A DNA stretch of 64,000 nucleotides from Coniochaeta sp. PMI_546 (GCA_021432605.1 MU271144.1:1422606-1486605), one strand, 5' to 3'; counted from the stretch's first letter, positions 32,889-46,084 are shown. Numbers and translations are program-made. Notes: a model not told the origin generated them from the letters alone.

Positions 32889-35190
32889 TTAGTACACACG
32901 CTTGAAGGGAGGGACGGCTTTGCACTCGTTCTCGTCGAGCGTGGTGCCAATGACACGGCGGTAGCTGAGGTCGACCTTGCCCTGCGGCTGCTTCTGGTAG
33001 CTCAGAGTGTGCTTCATCCAGTTCTTGTCGTCGCGCTCGGGGTAATCCTCGCGGGCGTGCGCGCCACGGGACTCCTTTCGTGCAGCGGCAGAAGCGGCGG
33101 TTTGTGTCCTAGACGGCAGTCAGTCTCGGTTGCAAATCATGTTATGTCCTAGGGGCACTCGTCACTTACGCGCAAGTCAACAGGTTCCTCAGCTCAAGAG
33201 CCTCGACCAGATCCGAGTTCCAGATCATGCTGCGGTCCTTGATGCCGATCTCGGGAAGTTGCTTGTCGACCTCGTTGATCCGGCGGACACCCTCGTCCAA
33301 GCTCTCCTGCGTCCGGAAGACGCTGACGTCCGTCTGCATGACCTTCTGCATCTTCAGACGGATCTCAGAAGTGTGCTGGGGTCCATCAGCGGTGCGCATC
33401 TTGTCGAGCACCTCGATGGCATCCGCACCGGCGTCTGCGCTCAGGGGGCCGTGAGCCTGGCCGGGCGTGAAGTTGTCGCGGATGGTGTGTGAGACGGCAC
33501 GGCCGAAAACGACCAGGTCGAGGAGAGAGTTGGCGCCCAAGCGGTTGGCTCCGTGGACGGAGACGCAAGCCGCCTCACCGCAAGCGAACAGACCAGGCAC
33601 GACCTTGTCTTGGCCCTGCTCATCGATTGTGAGGACCTCGCCGGTGTACTTCGTTGGAATACCACCCATGTTGTAGTGGACAGTAGGCAGCACGGGGATG
33701 GGCTGCTTGGTGACATCGACACCAGCAAAGATACCAGCGGTCTCCGAGATACCAGGCAGACGCTCAGCGAGAATCTCAGCGGGGAGATGGCTGAGCTGGA
33801 GGTAGATGTGGTCCTTCTCCGGGCCGACACCGCGGCCCTCGCGGATCTCCAACGTCATCGACCGGGACACAACGTCACGACTGGCGAGATCCTTGGCGGT
33901 CGGAGCATAACGCTCCATGAAACGCTCACCCTCCGAGTTCAGCAGGTAGCCACCCTCACCACGAGCACCCTCGGTGATCAGGCAGCCAGCTCCGTAGATA
34001 CCAGTAGGGTGGAACTGGACGAACTCGAGATCCTGGAGGGGAAGGCCAGCGCGAGAGACCATAGCCATACCGTCACCCGTGCAGGTGTGCGCCGATGTGC
34101 AACTGAAGTAAGCACGGCCGTATCCACCGGTGGCAAGGACCGTGTTCTTAGCCAAGAAGCGGTGGAGAGTACCGTCCTCCTGGTTATAAGCCACGACACC
34201 GCGGCACTCACCATCTTGCATGATCAGTTCGAGTGCGAAGTACTCAATGAAGTAGTTGGTGTTGTGAGCGAGAGACTGGCCGTAAAGAGTGTGTAGCAGG
34301 GCGTGTCCGGTACGATCGGCAGCGGCACAGCACCGGTAGGCCTGACCTCCCTTTCCGTACTTCTGAGATTGACCACCGAAGGCTCGCTGGTAGCTACAGG
34401 AATAGAGTCAGTACTGCCCGTCTGCAGGATTTTACACGGAAAGTCTCACATCTTGCCATCTTCCGTTCTTGAGAAGGGGCAGCCGTAGTTCTCGAGCTCG
34501 ACAATGGAAGCCGGAGCCTCCCGGGTCATGTAGTGGATGGCGTCCTGGTCACCGAGCCAGTCTGAGCCCTTGACGGTGTCGTACATGTGCCACCTCCAGT
34601 CGTCCTCGTGCATGTTTCCTAGTGCGGCGTTGATTCCGCCCTGAGCGGCCACGGTGTGACTCCGGGTCGGGAAGAGCTTTGATATGCATGCTGTGTTGAA
34701 TCCTGCCTCGGCAAGACCGAAAGCTGCCCGTAGACCGGCTCCGCCAGCTCCGACAACGATCGCATCGTACTCGTGATCCTAAATGGCGATTAGCTGCTTG
34801 TCGTACTCGTTCGTCTGAGGCTATGGAACGCACAATAACTGGATATTTATTGCTGACGAAGGGCGAAGCCTCCTTTGCTCGAAGTGGTTGGTTGGCGATG
34901 ACCCTCGCTAAAGGGGAGAGAGATGTCAGTCGTGCTGTGTATCGCGGGATCTCGGATCAAAGGGGTGTTGCTCACCAGCTGGACGCGTTACTGAGAAAGC
35001 TCTGGTTTGGCCCCTGCCTAGACGAGCAAGCTGTGAAAAGCAGAGATGTCAGTGTTGTTCCAATCTTGTGCTGTTCCTGAGCATCCGACTTCCATGACGA
35101 CGAGATCCGCCACGGAGGGATGGACCGAGGCGCCGAATTACTCACCATTGGGCTTGCGGCCAGTCTTCTTAACGACATGGAAGATGCCAT
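32889..35190 (-). CDS. sdh1: Succinate dehydrogenase flavoprotein subunit, mitochondrial
   Basis: Catalytic subunit of complex II: oxidises succinate to fumarate and passes electrons via covalent FAD. Exons 35190-35146, 35030-34976, 34907-34834, 34778-34450, 34393-33170 and 33108-32889 join in phase to 648 residues. The first three tiny exons (45, 55, 74 nt) encode a basic, acid-poor presequence ([26 protein letters not shown]). Motifs: FAD-binding [14 protein letters not shown], the flavinylation histidine in [15 protein letters not shown], substrate loop [10 protein letters not shown], active-site [11 protein letters not shown] and [20 protein letters not shown]. The C-terminus carries [11 protein letters not shown] and ends VPPFKRVY, as expected for SdhA. 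Single long ORFs on the opposite strand are codon-bias shadows. Confidence 0.97.
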
Positions 35191-35751
35191 TGTGAACGAG
35201 AGGTCAAGCGCGCAAATCAACAATCATCAACAAGTGTACGAGGAGGGTGAGAATGAGGCCCTTTTTGCAATGGGACGACCGATGCGAAGAGGCGTGACGA
35301 ATGATTTCACGACTCGCCGAGACGGAAAGCTCGATCGTCGGAACCAATCGTAAATCTCATGATTAGCCGAGGAGCCGATCTGAGAGCTGGCCCGTGCGTT
35401 GTGCTTCGCTTTTGGACTGGCACCTGTGAGCGGATGGCACAAATCGTGATCTAAAGGTCAGCAATTACTGGCCTTCTTATTGGCCGAATGTCTTTGATCA
35501 TGTTCACTGTGTACCAGAGTAGCTATATCAAGATACTGGGCTGAGAAGTATCGCTTCAGACAGGTACGCCACATAGATACCTCACTGACATCGATTAGAT
35601 GACCTATTTCAACCTTATAATCAAGAATCTGTACAAAGCGTCATTAATCCAAAAAGTCTTTGACTTCGGCATAGGCTAACCGAGAGGACTCTATGTGCTT
35701 GGACAAGAAGGATATACAGTCGGCCGTCTAAGGAATATACCAATGGCCAGC
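35191..35751. other. Intergenic stretch, SDH1 promoter
   Basis: 561 bp between the SDH1 start and the stop codon of the tandem upstream gene. Contains ATTGGC/CCAAT-type sequences near 35478-35484 (TTATTGGCCG). This motif is common in promoters of respiratory genes; its use here is inference. No ORF supported. Confidence 0.45.
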
Positions 35752-38700
35752 TCACTCCGCCAACACCATCCTGAGCATAATCAAGAAGTTATCCTTCAGC
35801 TTGTGCACCTCCGACACCTCCGGCTTGACCGGCTCGCCCGCACTCCGCCGCAGCCGATCCTGTTTCCTGGCCTTGTGCCTCCGCTCGGCCTCGATCGGAT
35901 CCATCTCGTCCTCCTTTTCCAGCTCATCCTCATCGTCCGACTCAGACTCATACGCAATGTCATCCAAGTCCGCCTGATCCAGCCCAAAGTCGGCCGACGA
36001 GAAGTTCAACGCCCCCGGAATGTCGGCGGCCACGACGCCCTCGGCCGCCATCTTCTGCCGCGTCTTGTCCTGGTGCCACTTCTTCCGCGCCTCTTGCCAG
36101 GCGATCAGCGCGTTTATCTCCTTGATGGCTTCTTCCTTGTTGATCGTGCCGGAGCTCACCGCTCCCTCGAACAGTGCGTTGATGTCGATCGCGCCGTTCT
36201 TCGGCCCCTTGCGTAGGAACTCCAGTATCCCCTCGATCCACCCCATCAGCTGCGTAAAGAGACCGTTGTCATGCGTGTGGACTTCGTGGACGAACTTGTA
36301 GAAGTTGTGCTCGTGGCGCTGGCATAAGTCGATAAAGGCTTGGACTGTCTTATTAGGATCGGCTGACGCATCTTGCTCGCGACATTTCTCGACAACCTTG
36401 ATCGCGATGTGGTTAGTGGAAGTGTGACGACGGAAGCGGCTCGTCAGAGGCACTTACCTGAATCAGGTCGTCGATAAACACGGCAAAGTCCGTCACGCTG
36501 CTGTAGACATTGGCCGACTTGTATACCCTCACAAGAGGTTCGTAGAAGATGGTGAAGAGGTCCCGGAACAGCTGGAGCGTCACCGGCTCCTCGATCTGCC
36601 GCAGCATCATCACCTTGTCGCGCTGTCTCGTGTACAGCTTGAACATCTGCTTCAGGTACGAAAACAGCTGGGCACCTTGCTTGAGCTCTTCGTCCACATT
36701 GTCCACCGCACTGTTGAACGCCACGTAGGCATTGTACAGCCGTTCTATTTGTTCCGGTGTGAGCGATGGGTAGATGAGCTCAGAGCTCAAGATAACCACT
36801 ATAAGATCGACATTGCTCTTGAGGGCTTCTTGGCGAATAAGCTGCTTCGTCTCCTCGTCGGCCTCCGTGTATTGCTTGAGCTTGTCGACGAAGACGGGGT
36901 CTCCTATCTTGGGTGCGAGAACGTCGATGTGCTTCTGGTACGTCCTGATGCCGTCGTTCAGGGTCATTGAGAAGATGCGCTGCATCAGAGACCGTGTACC
37001 AAAAGGCTGAGCCACGAATATGTCGAGGATGTTGGCCATGACGGCTGCAGGGTTTGCTATCCTTATAACATTCTTGATCACAGTGTATGGAATCAGCGAG
37101 TGAATCCTTTTGGCCTGAGCAAACAGTTCGGGAGAGTTGTCCTCCGCAAGGAAGAGGTGATAGATGGTTGCTGCCACCTCTATGCGCAGCCACTCGGCAA
37201 ACTTCTGGTACTGTATGCTGAGATCCTGAATGGTGTTTTTCTCTTTGATCTCTCTGAAGAGCATTGTCAAACCGTTTCGTTCGATTATGTCTTGACGAAA
37301 CCTGGCAATAGTCAGCCACGTGTCGACGGGCTAGATATGAATTCAGCATGAGCACTTACTGTTCCATGTACACATCAAGCTCGGCAGCCCGCTTCTTCGC
37401 AATGTCGTAGAACTGCTTCTGCTCATCGAGGCGTTTCTCGTCCATGAGCTTCCTACGAGCGATATCCTCGACATCTTCGTCCTTGAGGTCGATAGGGTCC
37501 TTTTTCAAGAACTCTTGCATGGCTTTCGTCTGAGCAAGTTGCGGGTTGTGCAAAAGGGTTCTCAGAAACGCACGAAGCGATATTCGTTGTGTTTCCCGGA
37601 ACAATACAGTAGCCTGCCATGTCATGAGTCTCCACAACCTGCAACGAGTCTTGAGTATGCCTTACCTCGGTGCGTCCCGGGCTCTGAATGGCCGGACTTA
37701 ATCTTGAATCTGTAGATGCTCGGGGAGAGTTCCGGCCCGAAGAGATGGATCCCGCCTTGCGATGCTCTGCCAGATTGTCAGCGGATCAACTATGAGTGTG
37801 GTGGTGCGTGTTGGACGTACCCCTGACGGTCAACATCCTACCATCAGCTGAACCATTGGCCCCAGGCAGCCCAGTCGCTTGGGTCGACACCGAGGACACA
37901 GATGATGCATCGGAATCGTTGCCGGTAATCGAGCTTATCAAGTTCGAAGCTGTGGAGTTGGTCTTATTCTTCTTGGGCAGCGGCGGGAGGACCTTGCCTG
38001 GCAACTCAATTCGTAGCTGCTTATGCAGACGCTTGAAGTCACCATACCGTCGACCGATGAAGTACTCGAGTTCGCCTTTCCGCTTTACGCGGAGGATAAA
38101 TTCCTATGGAGGTCAGCGTTGCCTCGAACGTCGCACACGAAGAGACACTTACAGCGTGCTTGTGGTACCTGATGTTGCGTTTGATCGACGTGATCCGCAC
38201 GCCAGCAACATTGACATCCCATCCATTGAGATAATTTCCTTGAGGTTGAGAGGTCATGAGGCCGGTATCGATGGCATCGCGGTCGACAATCTCGAGTTCA
38301 GAGAACCTGATGCGCTCTTCAAAGCCGGACGAGGTTGGAACGCCCGACACCATCATCAGCTCCACCAGCTTCTGGGCCTTGATCGCCAGTTTACGGCGCT
38401 TTGTCATCTCCAGCCGGTCCTCTGAGGAGGATATCCCTTTCCCAGCGAAGGACTCGAGAAACTAAAAAAGGGCAAGCTGCCATGTCAGACCATCTCGCTC
38501 ACGACAGCTCGCAGCTCGTACGAGTAACCTAGAACGAGGGCCAGTACGTACCACCTGCAGCTTATCCTGCCAGAACTCCTTCTCCTTCGCCTTGTCGAGA
38601 AAGGGGAATTCGCGAACATGGTGGACAAAGATGTACCGCAGTATCGGCAGGTCGGAGTCCAATGGCGATATCTCCCCGTATTCCGACTTGAACGGAGCGC

Positions 38701-39009
38701 CAAAACGCTGTAGAGCGGTGGGCGAGTTGAGCTCTGATATCTCCCACTTCACCTGCTCAGATATAAGTTCGCGCTTGAGGTCTAAGGGCGCCGGCCGTTA
38801 GCGAGATGCCGCTTCGGCAGGGTCTCGGGCAGCGGACGAGGTTTAGACTCAAACGCACAATGTTCTTGCTTGCCCGTCAGCGTCTGCCCTGGAGGCGGGT
38901 TGGACGGGTCACTCTTCTTCTGCTGAAGAGAGAGCTCGACTGATTTGCCCGGTGCTGGAACGCCGTCATTTGCGACCGCGACCCCTGCTTCATGACCCGC
39001 GGAAGTCAT
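35752..39009 (-). CDS. PXB-PX-DUF3818 lipid-binding protein (YPR097W/Lec1 family)
   Basis: Eight exons: 39009-38859, 38781-38552, 38461-38153, 38103-37821, 37766-37666, 37613-37360, 37301-36458 and 36396-35752; 938 residues with all phases agreeing. Order of domains: disordered N-terminus, PXB from about residue 48 (HYLKRELISEQVKWEISEL), a phosphoinositide-binding PX domain at about 205-340 (FILRVKRKGELEYFIGRRYG then DFKRLHKQL and PGKVLPPLP, with a long Ser-rich insert), and DUF3818 from about 358 (LFRETQRISLRAFLRTLL, IPYTVIKNVIRIANP). The C-terminus is acidic then basic (DEDELEKEDEMD). Yeast Lec1 binds lipids and affects ergosterol distribution; the same role here is inferred. Confidence 0.93.
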
Positions 39010-40084
39010 GCCTTCGTCTGCGTTTGTTTCTCCGGTGAACGAGTCCGTGGCCGTATCTACAACCTGACCGACAGAATGACGCTCAGCAGGAAGACGGAAG
39101 CGGCAGCGTGGTTGAACTTCCAGTATAGCGGGGTTATAGTGGGATGGATGTGAATGCAGGTCAGCAGGGGCACCTTGATCAAGTTCCCTGCAGGCAAAGA
39201 GTGGCAGATGATGCGAGGTCAGAAGTATTATAGAGTTTACAGTGTGGTTGCAAAATAGGTGAATTATGGTATTACTGCAACAAGGAAGGGTCGCGATTGT
39301 TTGGCAGATGCTTGAAGATTATTCAAGTCAGCAAGCAGGAGCAGGTTTACGACACCAGAGTCAAGAACGTTAGCTCATGGGGCATCGCAAGCATTACTCA
39401 CCCACTCTGCCTCCAACTTTCAGTGTCTCTAAAGTCTTGGATTGTGCGGAATCGTGTCTTCTCAGCTTGGCAGCTCCAGTTCCGGACCGAGATGCAGCTT
39501 CCAGTTGGCTACAAGAACATTCACTGGGGCAGCACTATCAGACCTGAACTTGTTGCTTGTACCCTTCAACGGAGGTTCACTGCACTTGGCTGCCTTGCCA
39601 AGACTTTAGAAATGCTTGGCATTTTGTGACGCGCTTATGTTGGTGACGCAGATCCAAGCCCCAACGGGATGACGTAACTTTGTGCAGCTGTTTCAGCTCA
39701 ACGCACTTGCAAACGTCTCCACGAAAGGGCTGAGTATCAAGCAAAGCCGCCTTTCACTCCAGTCAACAAGCTCTGGGACGCCTTGAGAAGAGAGAAGGTG
39801 CCCGCACTTATACACGTGTAGGTGACAGTCAATCACATTCTGTTCTAGCCGCTTGTGGCTGTGTAAGGTACCGACCGAGAACCGGAGCATGTGTGATGAT
39901 CCCAGCTCCGAACTGAGGTACAGAGGCAATTGTACGTGACAAACAGGATATCAGTCAGTTTAGAGAACCGAGGATCGAAATGTTTTTGCAGTACTAGTGT
40001 CAGGGTATCATGAAAACAAATGTCGTGCAGTTACGCATATGGAGGCCAACGCTCCTTCCTATGCGGCGAACCTCCACGCCTCGA
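39010..40084. other. Intergenic region, promoter of the PX-domain gene
   Basis: 1.1 kb. ORFs up to ~110 codons exist (39297-39629) but none resembles a protein family. Nothing else recognised. Confidence 0.5.
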
Positions 40085-41261
40085 TTATAGCTCATCAAAC
40101 ACCCTCAACCTCTCATCAATAGCTCCTGGCTGCGTCGTCCTATTCAGCGATGTGCCAAGCACACTTCGTAGGTCTGTCTCGAGACCGGAGCCACTGTCTT
40201 TTCCCGTCAAGCCTTCACCCACAATACCAGTGACATTCGTGAGTCTCGAAGCGACTTCTGCGTTGGCGGGGATATACTGCGCGGCAACGAGGAGTATTAA
40301 CAACAGGGCGAGGAGAACAGACGTGACCACCCAGATAGCCTTCAGCCGCCTCCTAGTACGCTCCTGCCACTCGCGGTCCGCCCTCTCCCACGTCTCGATA
40401 CGCTCGCGCACGACATCCACACGCTCGCTGAGCGTCTTGACTTTGTCTCTCCCGCCGTGTATCCTCGCTGTTAAGGCCTGGATACGACGCTCCTGCTCCC
40501 CAAACCCGCCGAAGGAGTTGATTTGGCTCGTAATCTCAGTGACGATGTCGTTCGATTCCTTCTCAAACTGCTTGCTTGTTTCCTGCGACATGCCGGCTAG
40601 CTCCTTGAGCGCCACTATGGTGTGCTGTAGCATACCAAGCTTCTCGAGGACGGAGTAGTATGTGTCGTCGAGTCTCTGAGTGGTGGCATTGGAGAAGGTG
40701 TTCAGGTCGGCTAGGGATTTCTTTAGGCCACTGAACTCGGAGATCGAGTTAGTCGAAGCAGGATAATCCGCTTGGAAACAGCGAGGAGAAAATAGATACG
40801 AACCTGACCCTGGCAGCTGCCTTCCGCCTTTCCTCCTGAAGCTCCTCGTCTCTCGATAGTTTCCGAGTGTACAGAGTTGTTCCCAATCCACCAACACTGG
40901 TTCCGTTCTCCTGCGTAGCACCCATCTGCTCATCGCCAGAAGCAATCAGAGCACTCGTCCTACGACTGTCGTCGGGGGTCACGGTGCCGGATGTGTCTGC
41001 TGTTTCCCACCTAGGCACTTCGAGCGACGTTCTTGGCTGGAGGATAGATGTTGGACCAGCAGAACGTGTGTGGTGTATTTGCTCATCACGGTCGCTCGCT
41101 CTCTCGTGCTTGTCTCTGCGTGAGTGGCTGCCGTGGTTATTCGTATGATGGTGTCGATGCAGATGGATAGGTGACAGCTCCGAGATAGACCGGGTTATCT
41201 GGTGCTTTGGCCGTCGCGTCGACGATGCTTTGTGCTCCGCGCCATTTGTACCGGGAATCAT
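40085..41261 (-). CDS. Coiled-coil protein with C-terminal membrane anchor, conserved in fungi
   Basis: Two exons, 41261-40809 and 40735-40085, 367 residues. The N-terminal ~150 residues are disordered and basic/His-rich (HLHRHHHTNNHGSHSRR). A helical, coiled-coil-like part follows (SGLKKSLADLNTFSN, YYSVLEKLGMLQHTIVALKE, RIQALTARIHGGRDKVKTL). A single membrane helix at about 290-313 (AIWVVTSVLLALLLILLVAA) is followed by ~50 residues that probably face the lumen. The layout resembles a SNARE or tether but I see no SNARE zero-layer pattern, so no function is assigned. The donor at 40808 (GTCAGG) is the one that keeps phase. Confidence 0.75.
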
Positions 41262-41916
41262 AGTTATATGTTGCTAAGCGCGACTCCGTACATATATCGA
41301 AGTTGGTGTGCAGACTAGTGATGTTCCATTGTCTCGTGCAATTGGAGGTCCAATGCCAAGAGGTCAGCTGTTGGCTTGGTAGACTGAGGTCACATACCAT
41401 CACTGCCAACGGCGCCATAAAAGTGGGCCAGCCTAAGGATTGGGCGATTGGCAATGAGGCAGCTTTCACATGTCAGCCAGCCTCCAAGTGTACCACTTCA
41501 CAACCTCTCACAAGCAAAACCCCAAGGGAATAGCAAGGTGTAACATAGGGATTTCGGCATATGTGTCAGAAAGCTCTTCCTGTAATGCATTGTGTAGTAG
41601 CTCTAATTATATGGTCAACTTGGATGGTCGACATCATACCGCAATGCCTCGCAACTGAGCAGCCACAACTGTCCAACGGAGGTCTTCAGGCCTCAGAACA
41701 TCCATGCGCGGCTGTCCTCAAAGACTGGCAGTCCCATGCACATTTGGCGCTTAAGCAAGACATCGTCTTGGTCCATGTATAGTCGCTGCTTCTCCAAGGA
41801 CATGGGTATGACAACTGTGGAGGCGTACATCTGGCTCGAAGGTAGACCAGCTCATATCCGTACCAACAACCGTCGCCCGAAGTGAGATCTTTCGTCTGTC
41901 AAGCAGGTCTCTATGC
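41262..41916. other. Intergenic stretch between coiled-coil gene and CGR1
   Basis: 655 bp holding the coiled-coil gene promoter and the CGR1 3' end. No ORF or repeat supported. Confidence 0.5.
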
Positions 41917-42399
41917 TCATGAGTTGAGAAGCTTGTTCCTCTTCTCTTTCCTCTTCAGGCGCTCCACTCTCTTCTTGTGCATCTTCTCCGCCAGCTTTTC
42001 ATATCTCTCCTTCTCTTCCTTCGCTGCTCGCTTCGCTTTAAGGGCTTCGATGCGGGCCTGATAATAAAAACGTTAGACCGTTTGCACTGCAGGAACTTTC
42101 GCAGGGGCAAGTCCGCACCTTTCTCTCCGCCTCCTTCTCCTCCTTCATTTCCTTCTCCTTTGCCTTGACCATAGCCATCGCCACTCTGTCTTTCGCTCGC
42201 TTCTCGTATGGCGTTAGGCCAGATGCCGGGCGAAAGGCCTTCTTTGGTTCATGCCACTGCTTGCCTGTCGTTCTGCCGTCAGTAAAATCTCGGCGAGCCA
42301 GCAGGGTGCGGCGTTGAAGCGAGGGAGAAATGTACCATTCTTCCTCATGCCAAGAGGCTTCACCACCGATGGGCCACTCTCGACTTTTGACTCTGACAT
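41917..42399 (-). CDS. cgr1: rRNA-processing protein CGR1
   Basis: Small nucleolar factor needed for pre-rRNA processing and 60S ribosome assembly. Three exons, 42399-42336, 42264-42119 and 42057-41917, give 116 residues, the usual Cgr1 size. Signature: [38 protein letters not shown], a long Lys/Glu-rich helix, and the end [19 protein letters not shown]. The whole C-terminal two thirds is a charged single helix. The gene is split so that no single frame shows it; the exons join in phase 1 and 0. Confidence 0.95.
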
Positions 42400-45300
42400 T
42401 GTTTCTGTGATATGGCGTAGTATGATAGTATGCTAGCAGTTCGCAAGATACCTTCGCACGCAGCGAATTTGACGGTTCGCAAAGACGAAAAGCGGTCAGT
42501 AAATCGAGCCTGCATAATTCTGCCGTGCAAAACCGTGGGAAATTTTAGCGGTCAGTAGGCGGGATGGCGGGGCTTGAATCTGGACCCCCTGCTTCTGGAT
42601 GTGGATCCATCGCCCGTGTTTCCTCATCTCCCTGCTTCGGATGGAGTACTACGAAATTCCCCATGATCATGTACAGAGCTTGTTTTTGTGTTGTTCGAGG
42701 TCCTTCACCCTTGGCTCGGATTACTGAGGATGCGGAGCTATCATACTAGAAACTCATCCAAGAATGAGGAAAGACATTACGGACGTACTGAGCAAGCAGC
42801 GAAGAGGAGTCTGGATTTGAGACATCGCGAGAAGCGCGTAAAATGGTTTCTCCATCTTGTATGTCGAAGACTCCAAGATTCTACGGGGCAAGACTAGATG
42901 CACTGATGCAGAATACCCCCTTGCTTTGCCAGTCTCGGTTCGGCTTCGCGAAATGTGAAGCGTTCTTGCCGCTGAAAATATAACAACGGCAAACTCTGCG
43001 CGAAGTTGCAGAGAGCAACAAGACTGCAGCAGCTTGTGCTGTTTGCCAAAATGTACCTATTCTTAGAATGAGATATGAGATGCAGACGGTATCTTAGAAA
43101 AAATCTGCAGCCTCTTCTTCGGCCCTCCACCTTCGTTCTCTTAATGATGAACTTTGGTTTCTCCACGATCGTGTGTTTGCTTTTTAAACTCCCTTCACTC
43201 CGGTTCAATCGCCCCAGTTCTCATGGCTTCATGCAAAGTAGTCTGTGCACCACTGAGAGGTGTGGGCGTCTACGAGTCTACAGTGGTCCAGCCGTCCAGC
43301 TGGTGGTACAAGGGGCGGCCACCCCGCTGCAGGCTTCAGGGACTCGAGAGATAGACAGACCGCCTTTGCACCTGTTGGCCATCGTCACCTCATTGGAGAG
43401 CGTCAGCGAGGAACAGCCGAAACACTGAGCTACTGCATGACTGCCCTGCATACATACTATATCAACACAGTGCCGATGGATTGCCGGAGGCTCGGAGCAA
43501 TAGTCCGTAGCAGTGGTGCAAAGCGCCAATCTACCTGGAAGTCATAAAAGATGGAAGAAGGTGTCTAGCTAGGGGACAAGTCGACGGTAAGGCGAAACGG
43601 ATGATGGTGGAAATGGGCCACCCATCATCCGACCCCGGGCCAAGGCTTCCAAGCTGAATGAATTCTACAATTGCCTTAGCTGATGCTTGACAGCCTAACT
43701 CTTTGCCGCTCCATCCGGGTGTTCTCTTCATGGAGAACGCCAGTAACACGTTCCGCACCGATTTCTTGGGAGATCCACAAGTACGGCGAGGTGTGTACAC
43801 TACTACACTTACTGTATTATGGACCAGGCAGTAGTAGAGCCTGGCTACACGTGGAGATAGTCCTCAATTATACTTTCACTGTGTTATGTGATCTCCCGGC
43901 GAAATGACAATGAAATGAATGCACGCTATAGCGAGTACTACTGCATAGTAGACGCAACAGTGTTGAGGCGCGGGGGAACTGCAACGTTTTATTATAGCCC
44001 ATAACCGAGTTGAGGCCTGACCCATCTTCGCCAAGCCAGGAATTAGGGAGGGAAACAGAAATTGAGAGTCGGAAATGAGAGGAGTCATTAGGTGAGATAC
44101 CATTGACGTAGGCCGCGGCTCGGAGAGGAGACCATCTTTTGGAGATGACTCGAATAAAAGAAAAGAGATTACGTGTAGAGCAGATCTCGCAGATTTCTTT
44201 GTCTTCAGACGCCCGATTTGTTCTCGAGAGAGTGGATGCAGTGTACTGTGTCTAACTGTGATCATTGAGTTCAACACCTACATAGTGCACTACTCGTAGA
44301 TTGTGACGACTGAGGACGGATCTGAGATCTCGTTAATGCACTTACGACAACCTGGGGCAAGTCGTAATCGTCTGGCAGCCGATGATACCCTGAGCCTCAG
44401 GAGGTCTTTGCCTAGCGTTGCATTCAGCTCACTATCAAGGACACCATCACGAATTAAAACACTGCAAAAGGTCGAGGGAGACGAGTGAGGTGTTGCAATT
44501 CCCGGTTGACCGCAAGAGGCCGTACCGTGACAACAGACGGACTGGGGACACTGTGTGAGTGCGGAGCCAAGCCAAACCGGCAAGACCGTCCTCAACCTTT
44601 GGGACTGTTGCTTACACGTATAAGTGTACATCGTAAAAAAAAGGCACTATTTTCAGCTCAAGAGCGGACTTGTAGACCCAACAGTAAGGTACCTAGCAGA
44701 GGTACCTTAGGTAGTTTCGTATACTCTCGGTCTCAGCTGGCACGGGCTGCCATGGCCGGTAATGCAACAGATTTTACAGGAAATTGGCACCACGGAGTTT
44801 CCCAGGAGCAGGAAATGCAGACACAGCAGATCACCAAGCCATCAATCAGTCCTTGACCACAGTAGACACAGTATTATACTCTGATATGCGTGAAGACTTT
44901 GTCGGAACTCCTGAAGACGAAATAGGCAAATAACAAAGCACATCTGTAACCACACCAACTGACGGTCAAATCATGACGGCCAATCCCTTACGCCAGCTTG
45001 CCCAACTCGGCAAGCGAACCACCACGGCTGTTTACCTCTATCTGCACGAGTGCTGTGGCATGCATCCAGCTGGCTGCGCCTTTTTGGCGGTCTTGCCTGT
45101 TATGGTCACCTTCTGTGCAGGATTCATGGCTCACATAGTGCATGCTGTGGTAGCAATCGTTCACAATGATGCACAGTGCAGCCGGAAAGTGTCATGACTG
45201 TCCACCTCGGGCCTTGAGGCTTGCAGGATCTCCTGGCACTCCTGGCACTCCTGCACATCAACCCTGGCAGATAGCGGCCATTTACGCCAATTACAATACA

Positions 45301-46084
45301 TTTCCAGCCGGCTCCACTCCAATCTCAACCACTCTCCTCCCCGGGCTCCCCTTGTGCCTGGCCGCAGCCACAGTTCTGCAGGCCTCTCTTTTTTGCAGTG
45401 GATGTTCTGGTTGTCTGGTTCCCTTTTGGTTGGGGTGTCACTGTCCACCTTTCACACTTCACGCCAGTCCGTTCCTCACACCTCCCACCTTCTCTGCCTA
45501 CCTTACTCTCCGCAACCACACCGTGTCGGCCATCTTCGTCGACAAACCACATCAAACCACCAACAACAACCTTGGATCATTTCCAGAAAGTAGATCTCTC
45601 CATAGATTTACTTTCTGGTCTTGGCCGTCCGTTCCTTACTTTACTACTTTCCACAGCATAGTCTGAGCGAGCATTTGCCTGGATCTAATTACCCTTAACT
45701 GTCCAGTAATCCATCTCCTCGCGATCGCCCTCTGAGTGTTAGCCTGCGTTTCGAGTTTCACACCGAACAGGTACACCTCTTTTTTCCTGTCCGGTCGCTG
45801 TCTGCCGTCTTCTTGTTACCCGGCAAGACGGCGGCTCTATCTGTGATCGTATGCTGATCTTTCTTCCCGAGTTCCAGAACGCAATTGCCCACCACGTTTC
45901 GCCCTGCCCCCCTCCGACCACTCGCGTACCGGGCCATCAAACCAGCGAGCCATATAGCGGCTCTGTTTTGTCCAGAACAGGGTTGACAAGCCGCACTGGT
46001 TCGCTACCAGTCCAGTGCAGTCCATGCTGTCACATCTCATCAGAGTTGCCAGTTCTTTCTGACGCCGCAGCGCGGCCCGGGAAG
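42400..46084. other. Longest intergenic region (3.7 kb)
   Basis: Between the divergent CGR1 and proline-rich protein genes. Contents: AGGTACCT palindromes at 44686-44711; a CT-rich stretch from ~45290 to 45720 that probably belongs to the promoter/leader of the downstream gene; a 74-codon ATG ORF (44973-45197) with one hydrophobic stretch (CAFLAVLPVMVTFCAGF), which I cannot support as a gene. A T-arm-like TTCAAGCCCC on the minus strand near 42567 does not fold into a tRNA. No transposon ends seen. Confidence 0.5.

Noticed and set aside
42540-42640. tRNA-like sequence on the minus strand (TTCAAGCCCCGCC after GGGTCC)
   Set aside because: The T-arm stem does not pair and no matching anticodon or acceptor stem is found.
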